Positions 18,210-27,477 of a DNA stretch of 64,000 nt are shown here, piece after piece; positions within the stretch are counted from its first letter, which is position 1; each line of letters opens with the position of its first letter. The stretch is taken from the NCBI GenBank assembly GCA_032251435.1, contig JAVVEH010000003.1, forward strand, positions 99,356 to 163,355, in the 5' to 3' direction. Under the pieces are notes generated by a model that was not told where the DNA came from, searched no databases, and saw only the letters and a program-made list of their open reading frames with translations. A program made the translations under genes and the position numbers. Origin of the DNA: JAVVEH01 sp032251435 (GTDB taxonomy: Bacteria; Verrucomicrobiota; Lentisphaeria; Oligosphaerales; MVZH01).

Positions 18210-18225
18210 TCGTTTCACCCAATCT

Positions 18226-19512
18226 TCACAAGCTGAAGTGCGAGATCCCTTTATCACGGGCTTCATACCGGTTGAACACGTTTTTCAAGTCAAACAACAA
18301 AGGCTTATCCATCAGACCGGCGACGGCGTCCAGCGTCAGCGTGTTGAAAACTTTATGCTTGTTGATGATCACCACGGCGTCCACCTCGGGCAACGCGTCC
18401 AGCGCGACGGGTTCAACCTTGAACGCCTCGGCGATCACCGCGTCACTCAATAACGGCTCGCAGCCATACAGTTTCAGGCCGAAGCTCGCCAGACAGTCAA
18501 TCACATCCACCGCCCGGCTGTTGCGGTAATCCGGAACATCCTCTTTAAAGGTCAACCCCATCAACAGCACTTTAGCGTTCAGCAACGGCTTGCCAAGCTG
18601 GGAAATTCGCCGGACAATTGTCTCACCGACATAATTGCCCATGCCGTCATTGGTTTCCCGGCCCGCCAGAATCACCCGCGGGGGCATATCAAGTTTAAAC
18701 GCCAGATGTGTCATATAGTAGGGATCCACACCGATGCAATGCCCTCCCACCAAGCCGGGACGGTACGGGTGGAAGTTCCACTTGGTTCCAGCCGCGGCCA
18801 GGACCTCATCCGTGTTCAATCCGCACCGGGAAAAGATCTTGGACAGTTCATTCATCAACGCGATATTCAAATCCCGCTGAATATTCTCAATCACCTTCGC
18901 GGCTTCCGCGGTTTTGATTGTCGGGGCCTCGTGGACACCCACACGCACCACCTGCCGGTATAGATCGGCGATCCGTTTAAGCGTTTCCGCGTCATGGCCG
19001 GAGACAATTTTGGTCACATTATCCAAGCGGTGTTCGGTGTCTCCCGGATTGATCCGTTCCGGTGAATAGCCCAAACCGAACTCGCCCAGTTTGAGCCCGG
19101 AGCCATTTTCCAGAATCGGCAGACAGATCTCCTCGGTGACTCCCGGATAGACCGTGCTCTCAAACACCACCACCATGCCGGGGCGCAACACCGACGCGAC
19201 CGTCTCAGACGCCTTTATGACCGGGGTTAAATCAGGTTGTTTCGCCTTGTTAACGGGTGTGGGAACCGCCACCACCAAAGCCGTGCATTGGGTTAAATCC
19301 GCCGCGTCACAGGTGTACAGAATATCCGCTTTGGCGAATTTTTCCTTGTCGGCTTCATGGGTCTCGTCAATCCCGGCCGCCAGATCCGCGACGCGCTGCT
19401 TATTGACATCAAAGCCAATCACCCGCCCGGTCTGTCCAAACGCCACGGCCAAAGGCAAACCAACGTAGCCCAACCCCACAACACCGACGATTTCTGATTG
19501 TTTTTCTGACAT
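18226..19512 (-). CDS. Nucleotide-sugar dehydrogenase (UDP-HexNAc dehydrogenase type)
   Basis: Enzymes of this family oxidise C6 of a UDP-sugar twice with NAD+, giving uronic acids for capsule, O-antigen or glycan synthesis. The 428 residues have a Rossmann start (GVVGLGYVGLPLAVAFG), the catalytic cysteine in GGHCIGVDPYYMTHLA and a C-terminal domain with LLMGLTFKEDVPDYRNSRAVD. The DPYY form is typical of the WbpA/WbpO/TviB branch, so UDP-GlcNAc or UDP-GalNAc is the likeliest substrate class. GAGGGTG lies just before the ATG at 19512. No glycosyltransferase is adjacent. Confidence 0.92.
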   Translation of the reverse strand: MSEKQSEIVGVVGLGYVGLPLAVAFGQTGRVIGFDVNKQRVADLAAGIDETHEADKEKFAKADILYTCDAADLTQCTALVVAVPTPVNKAKQPDLTPVIKASETVASVLRPGMVVVFESTVYPGVTEEICLPILENGSGLKLGEFGLGYSPERINPGDTEHRLDNVTKIVSGHDAETLKRIADLYRQVVRVGVHEAPTIKTAEAAKVIENIQRDLNIALMNELSKIFSRCGLNTDEVLAAAGTKWNFHPYRPGLVGGHCIGVDPYYMTHLAFKLDMPPRVILAGRETNDGMGNYVGETIVRRISQLGKPLLNAKVLLMGLTFKEDVPDYRNSRAVDVIDCLASFGLKLYGCEPLLSDAVIAEAFKVEPVALDALPEVDAVVIINKHKVFNTLTLDAVAGLMDKPLLFDLKNVFNRYEARDKGISHFSL

Positions 19513-19700
19513 GACACCCTCTGCGATTCGCTAATTACAGGAACGGATTCATCGGTCGGGGCAGCCGTCACGCGCTCAAAAAGCGGGATCCCGTGACACC
19601 CCGCCACAAGCCGAGGCGCTGCGACGAATACGAGGCGCTTACTATACTCGCATTATCGAAAATATCGATGAAAAACCCGTTGGTCCGCTGAAAGCCGCCC

Positions 19701-19740
19701 AAAAAAAATCCCTGGAAAACAGGGATCTGTTTTCCAGGGA
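19701..19740 (-). terminator. Rho-independent terminator of the porin-like gene
   Basis: A perfect 14-bp stem (TCCCTGGAAAACAG with its complement) and a GGAT loop at 19709-19740 is followed on the minus strand by eight T (19701-19708). It lies 24 bases after the stop at 19765. The strength suits a highly expressed gene. Confidence 0.93.
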
Positions 19741-19764
19741 CGTGATCGCTCAACGTTTCGTGAC

Positions 19765-21009
19765 CTAGAATCTGACGCGGCCGCGGAACTCAAACTTCTG
19801 GTAGTCGCTGGCGCCAGTGTCATAGTCAACATCAAATAACCGCAGATTGACATCGACATTTTTGGTTATTTTATAGCCCAGTTGGACTTCATTCTCAGTG
19901 ACCCGGTCTTCGTCATCAATGTCATGATAATAGCCCACCGCGTAGTGAGCCCAGAACGGGCCGAGCGCCCATGTGATCCGGCCGAACACCACATCGGACT
20001 CGTCTGCGGCGTATTCATTATCCTGGTCCAGGACACCGATGATATAGTCCCGGAGCCACGCCGGTTTATTCATGTCGCTGCCGTCAAACGCGGCGTAGCC
20101 GGCTTCCAAGGTGACTTTCCCGGCTTTTCCGGCCGTCACTTCAACGTAGGGCGTGACAGACCAGCAGAAGGCGTCTTCGGGATTGGCGGTCAAATCATCG
20201 CCGCGCAAGTCATCGACAAAATAGCTGGCGGTGCGGGCGCCGACCGTGACCGCTTCGGTCACCGCGATCCCGGCATCCAGGTCAACACCGTAAACAGCCG
20301 CGTACTCGTCTTGATAGTAAACGTACGGGTTGACGGACACACCGTCCACCACATCCCACACCAATTCACTGAACAGCACAAAGTCCCAGGAATCTTCGCC
20401 GTATTTTTCATTGTCAAAATTCTGAACTTCGTAATCCCAGTCCTCGGCGTCATCGTAATCCAGCTCCGCGAACGCGGTGGCCACACCGACAGTGAAATCC
20501 ACATTCGGGACTAAATCCCGGGTGCGGAAGAAAGCGCCTTCAGCCTGGGCGTCATCAAAGTGGGTGAACTTTTGGTGATTCCACCGCCCGACGACCACTT
20601 CCGTCTTATCGGTGAAGTTGTATTGCAGATACGCCTGCGGCATGCTGAATTCAGAACCGTCTTCAATATCTTTGTGGAAATACCCCTTTTTATCATCGTC
20701 GCTGCTCCACAATTCAAAGTGGCCGAGGAACTCCAAGCCAATGGAAAAGCCTTTAAACTGTCCCGTGGTGTATCCCAGGCTCACATAGCCGGTTCCCCAG
20801 CTGAACTCATCGCCTTGGCTTTTCCCTTTGCTAAACTGTTCATCATCGTATTTCTTGCCTTCCATATAGGTGCCGATGGTGCCTTTGACTTTGCCGCCTT
20901 TAAGGGCGCCGACAAACTCGTCATTTAAGCTCTGCGCCTCTTCCGCGGCGAATGTGGAACAGGCCATTAAGGCCCCGGCCGCCAATCCAAACAATTTACC
21001 GTTTCTCAT
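19765..21009 (-). CDS. Outer-membrane porin-like beta-barrel protein
   Basis: The mature protein is rich in alternating aromatic/polar strands and acidic loops (DDAEDWDYEV, SSDDDKKGYF) and ends FEFRGRVRF with a C-terminal Phe, the signature read by the BAM complex. It has 414 residues with the start at 21009, where CAGGAG lies six bases upstream; the signal peptide MRNGKLFGLAAGALMACSTFA is then followed by AEEA. An in-frame upstream ATG at 21045 is less likely. A strong terminator follows. The family is not assigned; an OprD/OprO-like or alginate-export-like channel is a reasonable comparison. Substrate unknown. Confidence 0.8.
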   Translation of the reverse strand: MRNGKLFGLAAGALMACSTFAAEEAQSLNDEFVGALKGGKVKGTIGTYMEGKKYDDEQFSKGKSQGDEFSWGTGYVSLGYTTGQFKGFSIGLEFLGHFELWSSDDDKKGYFHKDIEDGSEFSMPQAYLQYNFTDKTEVVVGRWNHQKFTHFDDAQAEGAFFRTRDLVPNVDFTVGVATAFAELDYDDAEDWDYEVQNFDNEKYGEDSWDFVLFSELVWDVVDGVSVNPYVYYQDEYAAVYGVDLDAGIAVTEAVTVGARTASYFVDDLRGDDLTANPEDAFCWSVTPYVEVTAGKAGKVTLEAGYAAFDGSDMNKPAWLRDYIIGVLDQDNEYAADESDVVFGRITWALGPFWAHYAVGYYHDIDDEDRVTENEVQLGYKITKNVDVNLRLFDVDYDTGASDYQKFEFRGRVRF

Positions 21010-21439
21010 CTTCATCTCCTGTTTGCCGATTTTTTGTTTCGTCACGTCGTTTTCGGGTTTCGTTTAGGCGCTTTCGCTATGATTTTATTAAAAGCGCCCC
21101 GCTTGTCCTCCAAAAACCACCGGTTTTCAGAAAACAAGGATAAAGTAGGTCCGCATTGTTAGCTGACGATTAGAGAAGTTTATGTGTTTGTTAGCGTTCA
21201 GTGAAATAATCGCACGTTTTTCCCGGAACCCGTGGCCGCGTGCCAACTTGGGCACGAGCCAGAACCTTGTCCAGAACCTTTTAACCATTACCCGCCTCGT
21301 CGTTTTGCGAGCGCCTCAAGCTTTTCGCGTGTTTTCATATTGCAAGTTTGGCCATAGCGGGTTATTTTTTGTTTCGCGCCGTCTTTCTCTATCACGAGCC
21401 CCGGAACAGGATCCCGGAAAGACACGAAAGGAACATAGC
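21010..21439. other. 430-base divergent intergenic region
   Basis: The gap separates the porin-like gene (minus) from the oxidoreductase gene (plus) and must hold both promoters. An open frame continues upstream of the oxidoreductase from 21182 but has no homology-like composition and no site. AT-rich stretches occur at about 21075-21150. I see no convincing operator or RNA. Confidence 0.5.
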
Positions 21440-22615
21440 ATGTCACAGAGAATTTTAAATGTCGGAGTGATCGGTGGCGGTGGTGACGCGTTCATTGTCC
21501 ACCCGCATGCGCGGGCGATTCATTTTGACGGCACCCGCCGTGTGACCTGCGGAGCGCTTCGACACGTTCCCGAAATGGCCATTGAAGCGGCCGCCGCCTG
21601 GCCCTATCCCATCAAGGGATACCCCAGTTATGACGCCTTGATTGATGATCAAAAGAACCTGCCCTTGGGTGAACGGATCGACTACGCGTTGATTGTCACC
21701 CCGAACTTCGCCCACTTTGATCCGGCGATGAAATTAATCAAGGCGGGCATTCCCGTTTTTTGTGAAAAGCCGATCACGGTCACCGCCGCGCAGGCGGAAG
21801 AACTCGCCGCCACGGTGGAAGAGTGTCACGTTCCGTTCGGTATCGCCCACACGTATATCGGCCACTGGTCAAGTTGGTTCTGCCGTTGGATTCTAACCAG
21901 CGGCATCCTCGGTGATGTCCGCTGGGCCGACGCGTATTATCTCCAAGGCTGGCTGGCGGGCAAACTGGAAGACAGCGGCCAGCGGCAGGCCGCCTGGCGG
22001 GTGGATCCCGCCAAAGCCGGGGCCAGCTGCTGTGGAGGTGACATCGCCACGCACGCCTTCATGCAGTTGCGGTTTGTCACCGGGTTGGAAGTCACCGGTG
22101 TCCGCGGCATGATTGAGACATTCTGTGCCGGACGGCAACTGGACGACCATTTCACGACCTATTGCACCCTGTCAAACGGCGGAAAAGCGCTCATTCGCGC
22201 CAGTCAGATCGCCATCGGCCATAAAAACAATCTGGGCATCGAGGTCAACTGCGAAAAAGGCTCCCTGATCTGGAACCAGGAAGACGCGGAGAAAATCACG
22301 ATTCGCGTGCCGGACGCTCCAGACCGTGTGTATTGGCGCGCCGCGGTTCCCGCGCGGGACGATTTACTGGGCGACATTCCCCCGTGGTTGCTGGAGGAGG
22401 TCACCCTCCCCTCCGGCCATGTCGAGGCCTTCCATGACGCTTTCGCCCGGCTTCACCGGGAATTTGAGAAAGACGTGCGGCTGTACAATGACGGGCAGCC
22501 ATTCACATGTGACGGTGCCAAATACGCCACCATTCACGATGGTGTCAAGCACATGAAGTTTATTGAAGCCGCCGTGGAAAGCGCCAAGAACGATTCAAAA
22601 ATCGTCGCGCTGTAA
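21440..22615 (+). CDS. Gfo/Idh/MocA-family oxidoreductase
   Basis: The 391 residues fit a NAD(P)-dependent sugar or inositol dehydrogenase. The N-terminal Rossmann fold reads VGVIGGGGDAF and the family motif is VFCEKPIT near residue 112. The C-terminal alpha/beta domain includes GGDIATHAFMQLRFVTG, where His is the likely catalytic residue. The substrate cannot be read. Related PVC enzymes act on many sugars. ATG at 21440 is preceded by AAAGGA; the frame open from 21182 is not used. The gene is flanked by the tandem-repeat array on its 3' side. Confidence 0.88.
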   Translation: MSQRILNVGVIGGGGDAFIVHPHARAIHFDGTRRVTCGALRHVPEMAIEAAAAWPYPIKGYPSYDALIDDQKNLPLGERIDYALIVTPNFAHFDPAMKLIKAGIPVFCEKPITVTAAQAEELAATVEECHVPFGIAHTYIGHWSSWFCRWILTSGILGDVRWADAYYLQGWLAGKLEDSGQRQAAWRVDPAKAGASCCGGDIATHAFMQLRFVTGLEVTGVRGMIETFCAGRQLDDHFTTYCTLSNGGKALIRASQIAIGHKNNLGIEVNCEKGSLIWNQEDAEKITIRVPDAPDRVYWRAAVPARDDLLGDIPPWLLEEVTLPSGHVEAFHDAFARLHREFEKDVRLYNDGQPFTCDGAKYATIHDGVKHMKFIEAAVESAKNDSKIVAL

Positions 22616-22685
22616 GCCGCGAATGTCATAAAAAGACCACCAGCTCTCTTTGCCGCGGGGACCAGTCTGGATTCGGCAGTCCTCT

Positions 22686-22725
22686 GCCGCTCTGGTCGCC
22701 GCGGGGACCGCGGAATCCAGAAGAA
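22686..22725 (+). repeat. Dispersed palindromic intergenic repeat, copy 2
   Basis: This resembles the element at 153-190: GCCGCTC followed by a CCGCGGGGACCGCGG palindrome and GGAATCCAG. An extra outer pairing CTGGATTC (about 22668) with GAATCCAG (about 22713) encloses it. It is intergenic and directly precedes the minisatellite array. Confidence 0.5.
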
Positions 22726-22726
22726 G

Positions 22727-22912
22727 CTTTTCACGCCTTCAACGCCTTCAACGCCTTTCACGCCTTCAACGCCTTCAACGACTTCAACGCCTTTCACGCC
22801 TTCACGCTTTCACGCTTTCAACGCCTTCCACGCTTTCAACGCCTTCAACGCCTTCAACGCCTTCCACGCTTTCAACGCCTTCAACGCCTTTCACGCCGTC
22901 ACGCCGTCACTT
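22727..22912. repeat. Long 9-bp minisatellite array (TTCAACGCC and variants)
   Basis: About 20 degenerate units of TTCAACGCC, with TTTCACGCC, TTCCACGCT and TTCAACGAC variants, fill the gap between the oxidoreductase stop and the lysS stop. The array keeps open frames in all three phases, which explains spurious ORFs here. It reaches into the last bases of lysS (stop at 22907). The unit differs from direct-repeat/spacer architecture, so it is not CRISPR. Confidence 0.92.
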
Positions 22913-24409
22913 CTGGCGCATCTGGGGGAAGAGAATCACATCCCGAATAGAGGCCTGCTCAGTCAGCAGAACAACCAGCCGGTCGATACCCATGCCCATA
23001 CCGCCGGCGGGGGGCATGCCGTGCTCCATAGCCACGAGAAAGTCCTCGTCAATTTTGCCGCTTTCCTCTTCCACCGTTCCCGCGGTGCGCTGGGCCTGGC
23101 TCTCAAACCGCTTCCGTTGTTCCACCGGATCATTCAGTTCAGAATAGCCCGGGGCGATTTCCTGGCCGCCCATTTCCAACTCGAACACATCCACCACAGA
23201 GGGATCGTCTTCACACCGTTTGGCCAATGGCACCAATTCGGCCGGCAGCCGGGTCACAAACGTCGGCTGGATCAAGGTGCGTTCAATCAGCTTCTCATAC
23301 ACTTCATGGGTGATTTCCTGGTCTGTCCACTGAGCGTCCACATGCAGACCTTCCGCTTTCGCCCGGGCCGCGCGTTCCGCGGTGGAGACATCATACCAGT
23401 CACCGCCCATGCGTTCTTTGACCAAGTCCGCGTACGCCACCCGCCGCCAGGGGCGTTCTAAATTGATCTCTTCACCGTCTTCACCAAACTCCAGCCGCAG
23501 TTTGCCGATGGCTTTTTCAGCCACGGCGGTGATCATCCCCTCAATCAAATCCATCATGCCCCGGCAATCGCTATAGGCCTCATAGATTTCAATCATGGTG
23601 AATTCCGGATTGTGGCGCCGGGAAAGCCCCTCATTGCGGAAGTTCCGGTTAATTTCATAGACTTTTTCAAAGCCGCCGACCAATAACCGCTTGAGGTAAA
23701 GCTCCGGCGCCACACGCATGTACATGGGACACTCCAGCGCGTTATAGAACGTTTCAAACGGCCGCGCCGCCGCGCCGCCGGGAATGGGTTGCAGCATCGG
23801 CGTCTCCACTTCCATGAACCCGAGATCATCCAGATAATTGCGGATTTCACGAATCACCGCCACCCGTTTCCGGAAAACATCCCGGACCTCGTCGTTGCTG
23901 ATTAAATCCAAATACCGTTGCCGATATCGGTGTTCAACATCCGTCAGCCCATGCCATTTCTCAGGCAGCGGCCGCAGCGATTTTGACAACAATTGACACG
24001 CCTCGACTTTCAGCGTCACTTCTCCCATGCGGGTGACAAAAACAGCGCCCTGGACGGTGACAATATCCCCGATATCCAGTTTTTTAAATTGGTCGAAGGC
24101 TTCTTCCCCCAAGGTGTTCTTCTGAACATAAATTTGCATTCGCCCGACTTGATCCTTCACATCGGCGAAGATGGATTTTCCCATCACGCGCATGGCGGTC
24201 AAGCGTCCAGCCAGACGGGCGCTGACATCGGCTCCCTCGGCGGCGGCTTCAAAGGCCTGCTTGGCGGCGGCGGTGGAGACCATACCGGTCACCCGTCCCC
24301 CGTACGGGTTTTCCCCATGATCAAGAAGGTCACGCAGTTTGATCATCCGCTGTTCAAACATATCGGCGGGATTTTGTTCCGTTTGGGACTGATTCTGTTC
24401 TTCGCTCAT
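22907..24409 (-). CDS. lysS: Lysyl-tRNA synthetase, class II
   Basis: LysS charges tRNA-Lys with lysine. The 500 residues have an N-terminal OB-fold anticodon-binding domain (about 60-165) and the class II core. Motif 2 is FRNEGLSRRHNPEFTMIE, and motif 3 is GGMGMGIDRLVVLL near the C-terminus, where the protein ends in ILFPQMRQK. Length is typical for bacterial class II LysRS. ATG at 24409. The 3' end runs into the minisatellite array, which makes the exact boundary worth noting. rpsU lies upstream behind its own terminator. Confidence 0.97.
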   Translation of the reverse strand: MSEEQNQSQTEQNPADMFEQRMIKLRDLLDHGENPYGGRVTGMVSTAAAKQAFEAAAEGADVSARLAGRLTAMRVMGKSIFADVKDQVGRMQIYVQKNTLGEEAFDQFKKLDIGDIVTVQGAVFVTRMGEVTLKVEACQLLSKSLRPLPEKWHGLTDVEHRYRQRYLDLISNDEVRDVFRKRVAVIREIRNYLDDLGFMEVETPMLQPIPGGAAARPFETFYNALECPMYMRVAPELYLKRLLVGGFEKVYEINRNFRNEGLSRRHNPEFTMIEIYEAYSDCRGMMDLIEGMITAVAEKAIGKLRLEFGEDGEEINLERPWRRVAYADLVKERMGGDWYDVSTAERAARAKAEGLHVDAQWTDQEITHEVYEKLIERTLIQPTFVTRLPAELVPLAKRCEDDPSVVDVFELEMGGQEIAPGYSELNDPVEQRKRFESQAQRTAGTVEEESGKIDEDFLVAMEHGMPPAGGMGMGIDRLVVLLTEQASIRDVILFPQMRQK

Positions 24410-24426
24410 GGGGAAAACTCCACTAT

Positions 24427-24470
24427 AAAAAGGAAAAGGCGCCCCGAAGGGTCAACCTTCGGGACGCCTG
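24427..24470 (-). terminator. Rho-independent terminator after rpsU
   Basis: A 14-base near-perfect stem (AGGCGCCCCGAAGG with CCTTCGGGACGCCT) and a five-base loop at 24437-24469 is followed on the minus strand by TTTTCCTTTTT. It separates rpsU from lysS, so lysS has its own promoter or is reached by read-through. Confidence 0.9.
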
Positions 24471-24542
24471 GAAACTCAACAAAACACCGGTATGACAATC
24501 AGGTCGTCACACCGCGGGCTGATGACGTCACACGCGAGGTCG

Positions 24543-24704
24543 TCAGCGGGAACGTTTCGCCTCACGACGTTTGGCTTCGCTCGGTTTTTCGTAATGGCGA
24601 CGGTTGCGGAGCTCTTTCAAGGTCCCTTCCTTATCCATTTTCTTCTTTAACCGTCTCAGCGCTCTGTCGATGGGTTCACCGCGTCTGGTCTTGACTTCCG
24701 GCAT
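24543..24704 (-). CDS. rpsU: 30S ribosomal protein S21
   Basis: S21 is a small basic protein of the 30S platform that helps mRNA binding at initiation. The 53 residues begin MPEVKTRRGEPIDRALRRLK and continue with the basic KRREAKRSR end, typical of S21. ATG at 24704 with AGGTGA upstream; a longer frame to 24791 is open but has no support. It has a strong terminator behind it. Confidence 0.93.
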   Translation of the reverse strand: MPEVKTRRGEPIDRALRRLKKKMDKEGTLKELRNRRHYEKPSEAKRREAKRSR

Positions 24705-24900
24705 GGTGTGAATCACCTGTCCTTTCGTGTGCTCGGGTGGCGACGGGAAAAACCATTTTTCCGTGACAATCGCGCGATTGCCAACCGTCACCGGGCTGAT
24801 TAAGCCGCCTGTCCGCGTTAAAATCAGCCCATACTATATTCTCCCGCCAGTGAAACACAAACCATTTTCCTTTTTTTTGTCATGCCTCATAACCGCCGCG

Positions 24901-26103
24901 TCACTTTTTCCATCCACCAAGATCAAGTTTCAAGCCCTTCCGCTGAAAGGTGGGAACATCCAGATTCTCCTCACGATAACGGGTGGGCGATGTGTTGGCG
25001 AAAAGTCCAAGGGAATATTCCTGAATCGGCAGTTCCTCCTGGATAAGGGGCCCCCCGCGATGGTGGCGGGGCGGGGATTTCACCGGTTCGGAAACGGGGG
25101 ATGGACCGGCGGCCTCAGCGGCGGGGGTCATGCGTGACGCGTGGGCGCTGTCCACACACAAGATGCCTGTCATCCGCACGTCGTCATCCGCATCGTCCAC
25201 GCGGCAGACACCAATGGATAAACGAACCCCCTCACCAAAACTTTTTTCCAGCCTGGCGACACACGCTGACACCTCAGTGATGGTGACCGGTCCCTTGACA
25301 TGCAGGCAAATCACGGCGTCAACCACCTCGTTAAGCGAATCGGCGGACCCGATAAGCGGGCAATTCAAAAAGCTCTCGACGGCCGCCGTCCATCGACCCG
25401 CGCCGCTGCCTTTCCCGGAAGCCAGGCGGCACAAGCCGGTCTGCCGTCGAAGAACCGCCTGGATCGTGCCAAAATCCGCGGACAGCATCCGGTCGGCCCA
25501 CGCCATGCCGGCCATGCCGCCGACACACTCGGCTATCATTCGATCGGCGATGGCGAAGGCTTCTCCCGCGTCAATATCCGCCGCGCAATGCGAAAACAAC
25601 GCGTCGTTGGGAATCGCGGCCACACTATCGGCGTATTCCCTCAACTGGGGCAACACCTCTTCGGCCTGAGTCCGTTTCCAGGTTCCTTCGAAAGCGAAAG
25701 GCACCGTCACCATGAAAAACGATGGAACTCCCAGGTCGCGGGCGTGCCGGGCCAGACTGACCGCCGCTCCGGTTCCCGTTCCGCCGCCCAGTCCGGCGCA
25801 GACAATGACCAGCCGCGCCCCGTCCATCACCCGCCGGAAATCCGCGGCCGCGGCGGCGGCCGCCCGCTGTCCCATGGACACATCCCCCCCGCAGCCATGC
25901 GGACGGTTCACGCCCCGGCCGATACGGATAACCTCAATGCCCGCGGCCCCGACCAGGCTTTCCTCATCTGTGTCAATTCCCACCAGTCTCAGCCGACGGG
26001 AGGCGGGCAACCGGGCGAGCTCCATCAGGAAGCGGGAACCGCTGTGCCCGACACCCAGAACAAGCACCTCTCCATCTGGTTTTCTATCACCATCTGAGGG
26101 CAT
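24901..26103 (-). CDS. ftsZ: Divergent cell-division GTPase FtsZ
   Basis: FtsZ polymerises into the division ring. The 400 residues keep the tubulin signature GLGGGTGTGAA (about 104-114), NDALF near 166 and a C-terminal peptide NLDVPTFQRKG that matches the FtsA-binding tail. Two deviations stand out. The first nucleotide loop GVGGGGGN is GVGHSGSR (17-24). The T7 loop, usually NxDFAD, is SADFGT (208-213), keeping one catalytic Asp but losing the Asn and the second Asp. GGAGGT sits seven bases before the ATG, inside the ftsA end, and the two genes overlap by 17 bases. Either an active divergent FtsZ or a partner of another copy. Confidence 0.85.
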   Translation of the reverse strand: MPSDGDRKPDGEVLVLGVGHSGSRFLMELARLPASRRLRLVGIDTDEESLVGAAGIEVIRIGRGVNRPHGCGGDVSMGQRAAAAAAADFRRVMDGARLVIVCAGLGGGTGTGAAVSLARHARDLGVPSFFMVTVPFAFEGTWKRTQAEEVLPQLREYADSVAAIPNDALFSHCAADIDAGEAFAIADRMIAECVGGMAGMAWADRMLSADFGTIQAVLRRQTGLCRLASGKGSGAGRWTAAVESFLNCPLIGSADSLNEVVDAVICLHVKGPVTITEVSACVARLEKSFGEGVRLSIGVCRVDDADDDVRMTGILCVDSAHASRMTPAAEAAGPSPVSEPVKSPPRHHRGGPLIQEELPIQEYSLGLFANTSPTRYREENLDVPTFQRKGLKLDLGGWKK

Positions 26104-27361
26104 TGCGAAGACCTCCGAAAAGCTTGCCGAAAAACGTTGTCACATCCTGTAAAATCTTGTCCGTCACCGTTTTTTTCTCCCCGTCCTCAATTTTTTCTAA
26201 AAACTTGGCCCATCTGAGCAAGCCGATCGGTGTCGCGAAGGCCGGACTGGACGCGACATCATCAATGCAGAAGACATCCCGGGGTATCCCCGCCCGCACC
26301 GGCAGTTGGAAGACTCTGTGGGCCAGTTCATCCACACCTTTTATCAGCGCCCCGCCCCCTGTCAACATGACACCATTGGGCATTCTGGGAAGCGCCGATT
26401 GCCGGTTCAAATCTTCAAGAATAATATCAAACAACTCCTTGAGGCGCTCTTCCGCCACCAACTCGATGACGGAAGCGGGAATCGTTCTAGTCTTCATGCC
26501 GGGAACGGCGATCTTCACGGGTCGCTCATCCCCGTCCGGAGTCATCACCGCCGAGGCGCCGAAACGGTCCAAGGTCTTAACGATTCCCCGCGCTTTCACC
26601 ATGGGGATTTCCAAGCCAATCGCCAAGTCGTTGGCGATGTGATCCGTGCCGACAGTCACCTGACCGGAGTGAAAGACACCAATGCCGTGAAACAGGATGT
26701 AATTTGTCGTCCCCGCTCCGATGTCGACAACCAGAGTCCCCTGCGCCATATCCTCTTTGCTCAGGACAGCGAAGGCGGCGGCGACAATGGAAAAGCAGGC
26801 GTCCAAAGCGCTGTATCCCATTGTCCGCTCAACCAGCAGACAGGCGTTCTCAATGCTGTTGTAGCGGCCATACATCAAATGAATGTCCGCCGCCACTTTT
26901 TTCGCCACTTGGTGAACGGGGTTGACGACTTCCCGGTGGCCGTCGAGAAGCAAGCGCCGGTCGATCGTGTTCACTTCCGTTTTGTCAGGCGGCAGCACAT
27001 AGGCCCTGGCGTTGCTCAACGCGTGCGCGACATCCTTCGGGGCGATCGTTTGATTGGGACCGGACGCGGGGCAGGCGCCGATGCTGTTCACGGAGGCCAT
27101 CGTTCCGGTGTTAATCGCCAAGTAGACATCCTTCACGTCCCGTTTGGCCATTTTTTCCGCCCGGTTCAGCGCCTGGACCAATTGTTCGTGAACAATGTCA
27201 TTATCCGTGATTTCTCCCTTTAACACCCGCATCGACGGCACGTCCGCCAAGCCGGCCACACGGATGATGTCACCCTCGTCAAACTCTCCCATGACAACCT
27301 TAATCGAGCCGCTGCCTATCTCGATGCCGGTATAAATTGTGTTCGTCTTTTTCGCCCGCAT
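26087..27361 (-). CDS. ftsA: Cell-division protein FtsA
   Basis: FtsA is an actin-like ATPase that tethers FtsZ to the membrane. The protein begins TIYTGIEIGSGSIKVVMGE (phosphate 1), has VVDIGAGTTNYILFHG (phosphate 2) and VMLTGGGALIKGV (adenosine), and ends with an amphipathic helix FFGKLFGGLRNALRW suited to membrane targeting. The ATG at 27361 gives 424 residues; an upstream TTG at 27391 adds ten residues but has no better site. ftsZ overlaps its end, so the pair is translationally coupled. Confidence 0.93.
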   Translation of the reverse strand: MRAKKTNTIYTGIEIGSGSIKVVMGEFDEGDIIRVAGLADVPSMRVLKGEITDNDIVHEQLVQALNRAEKMAKRDVKDVYLAINTGTMASVNSIGACPASGPNQTIAPKDVAHALSNARAYVLPPDKTEVNTIDRRLLLDGHREVVNPVHQVAKKVAADIHLMYGRYNSIENACLLVERTMGYSALDACFSIVAAAFAVLSKEDMAQGTLVVDIGAGTTNYILFHGIGVFHSGQVTVGTDHIANDLAIGLEIPMVKARGIVKTLDRFGASAVMTPDGDERPVKIAVPGMKTRTIPASVIELVAEERLKELFDIILEDLNRQSALPRMPNGVMLTGGGALIKGVDELAHRVFQLPVRAGIPRDVFCIDDVASSPAFATPIGLLRWAKFLEKIEDGEKKTVTDKILQDVTTFFGKLFGGLRNALRW

Positions 27362-27477
27362 AATAGATGGAAATGAGTCCGCTTTTTTCAAGAAAAGAAA
27401 CGATGCCTTACCTTAACGTCCATTCCCTTTCACGCAATGTGAAGAGAGCCCTGAAATAAAACAATCCGGGCTATGAC

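Noticed and set aside
22727..22912. CRISPR array
   Set aside because: Units are 9 bp and contiguous, with no spacers and no cas genes.
22650..23147. Long frames rich in QRLQRL or STPSTP across the minisatellite
   Set aside because: They exist only because a 9-base unit has no stop in any phase; no start site and no family likeness.
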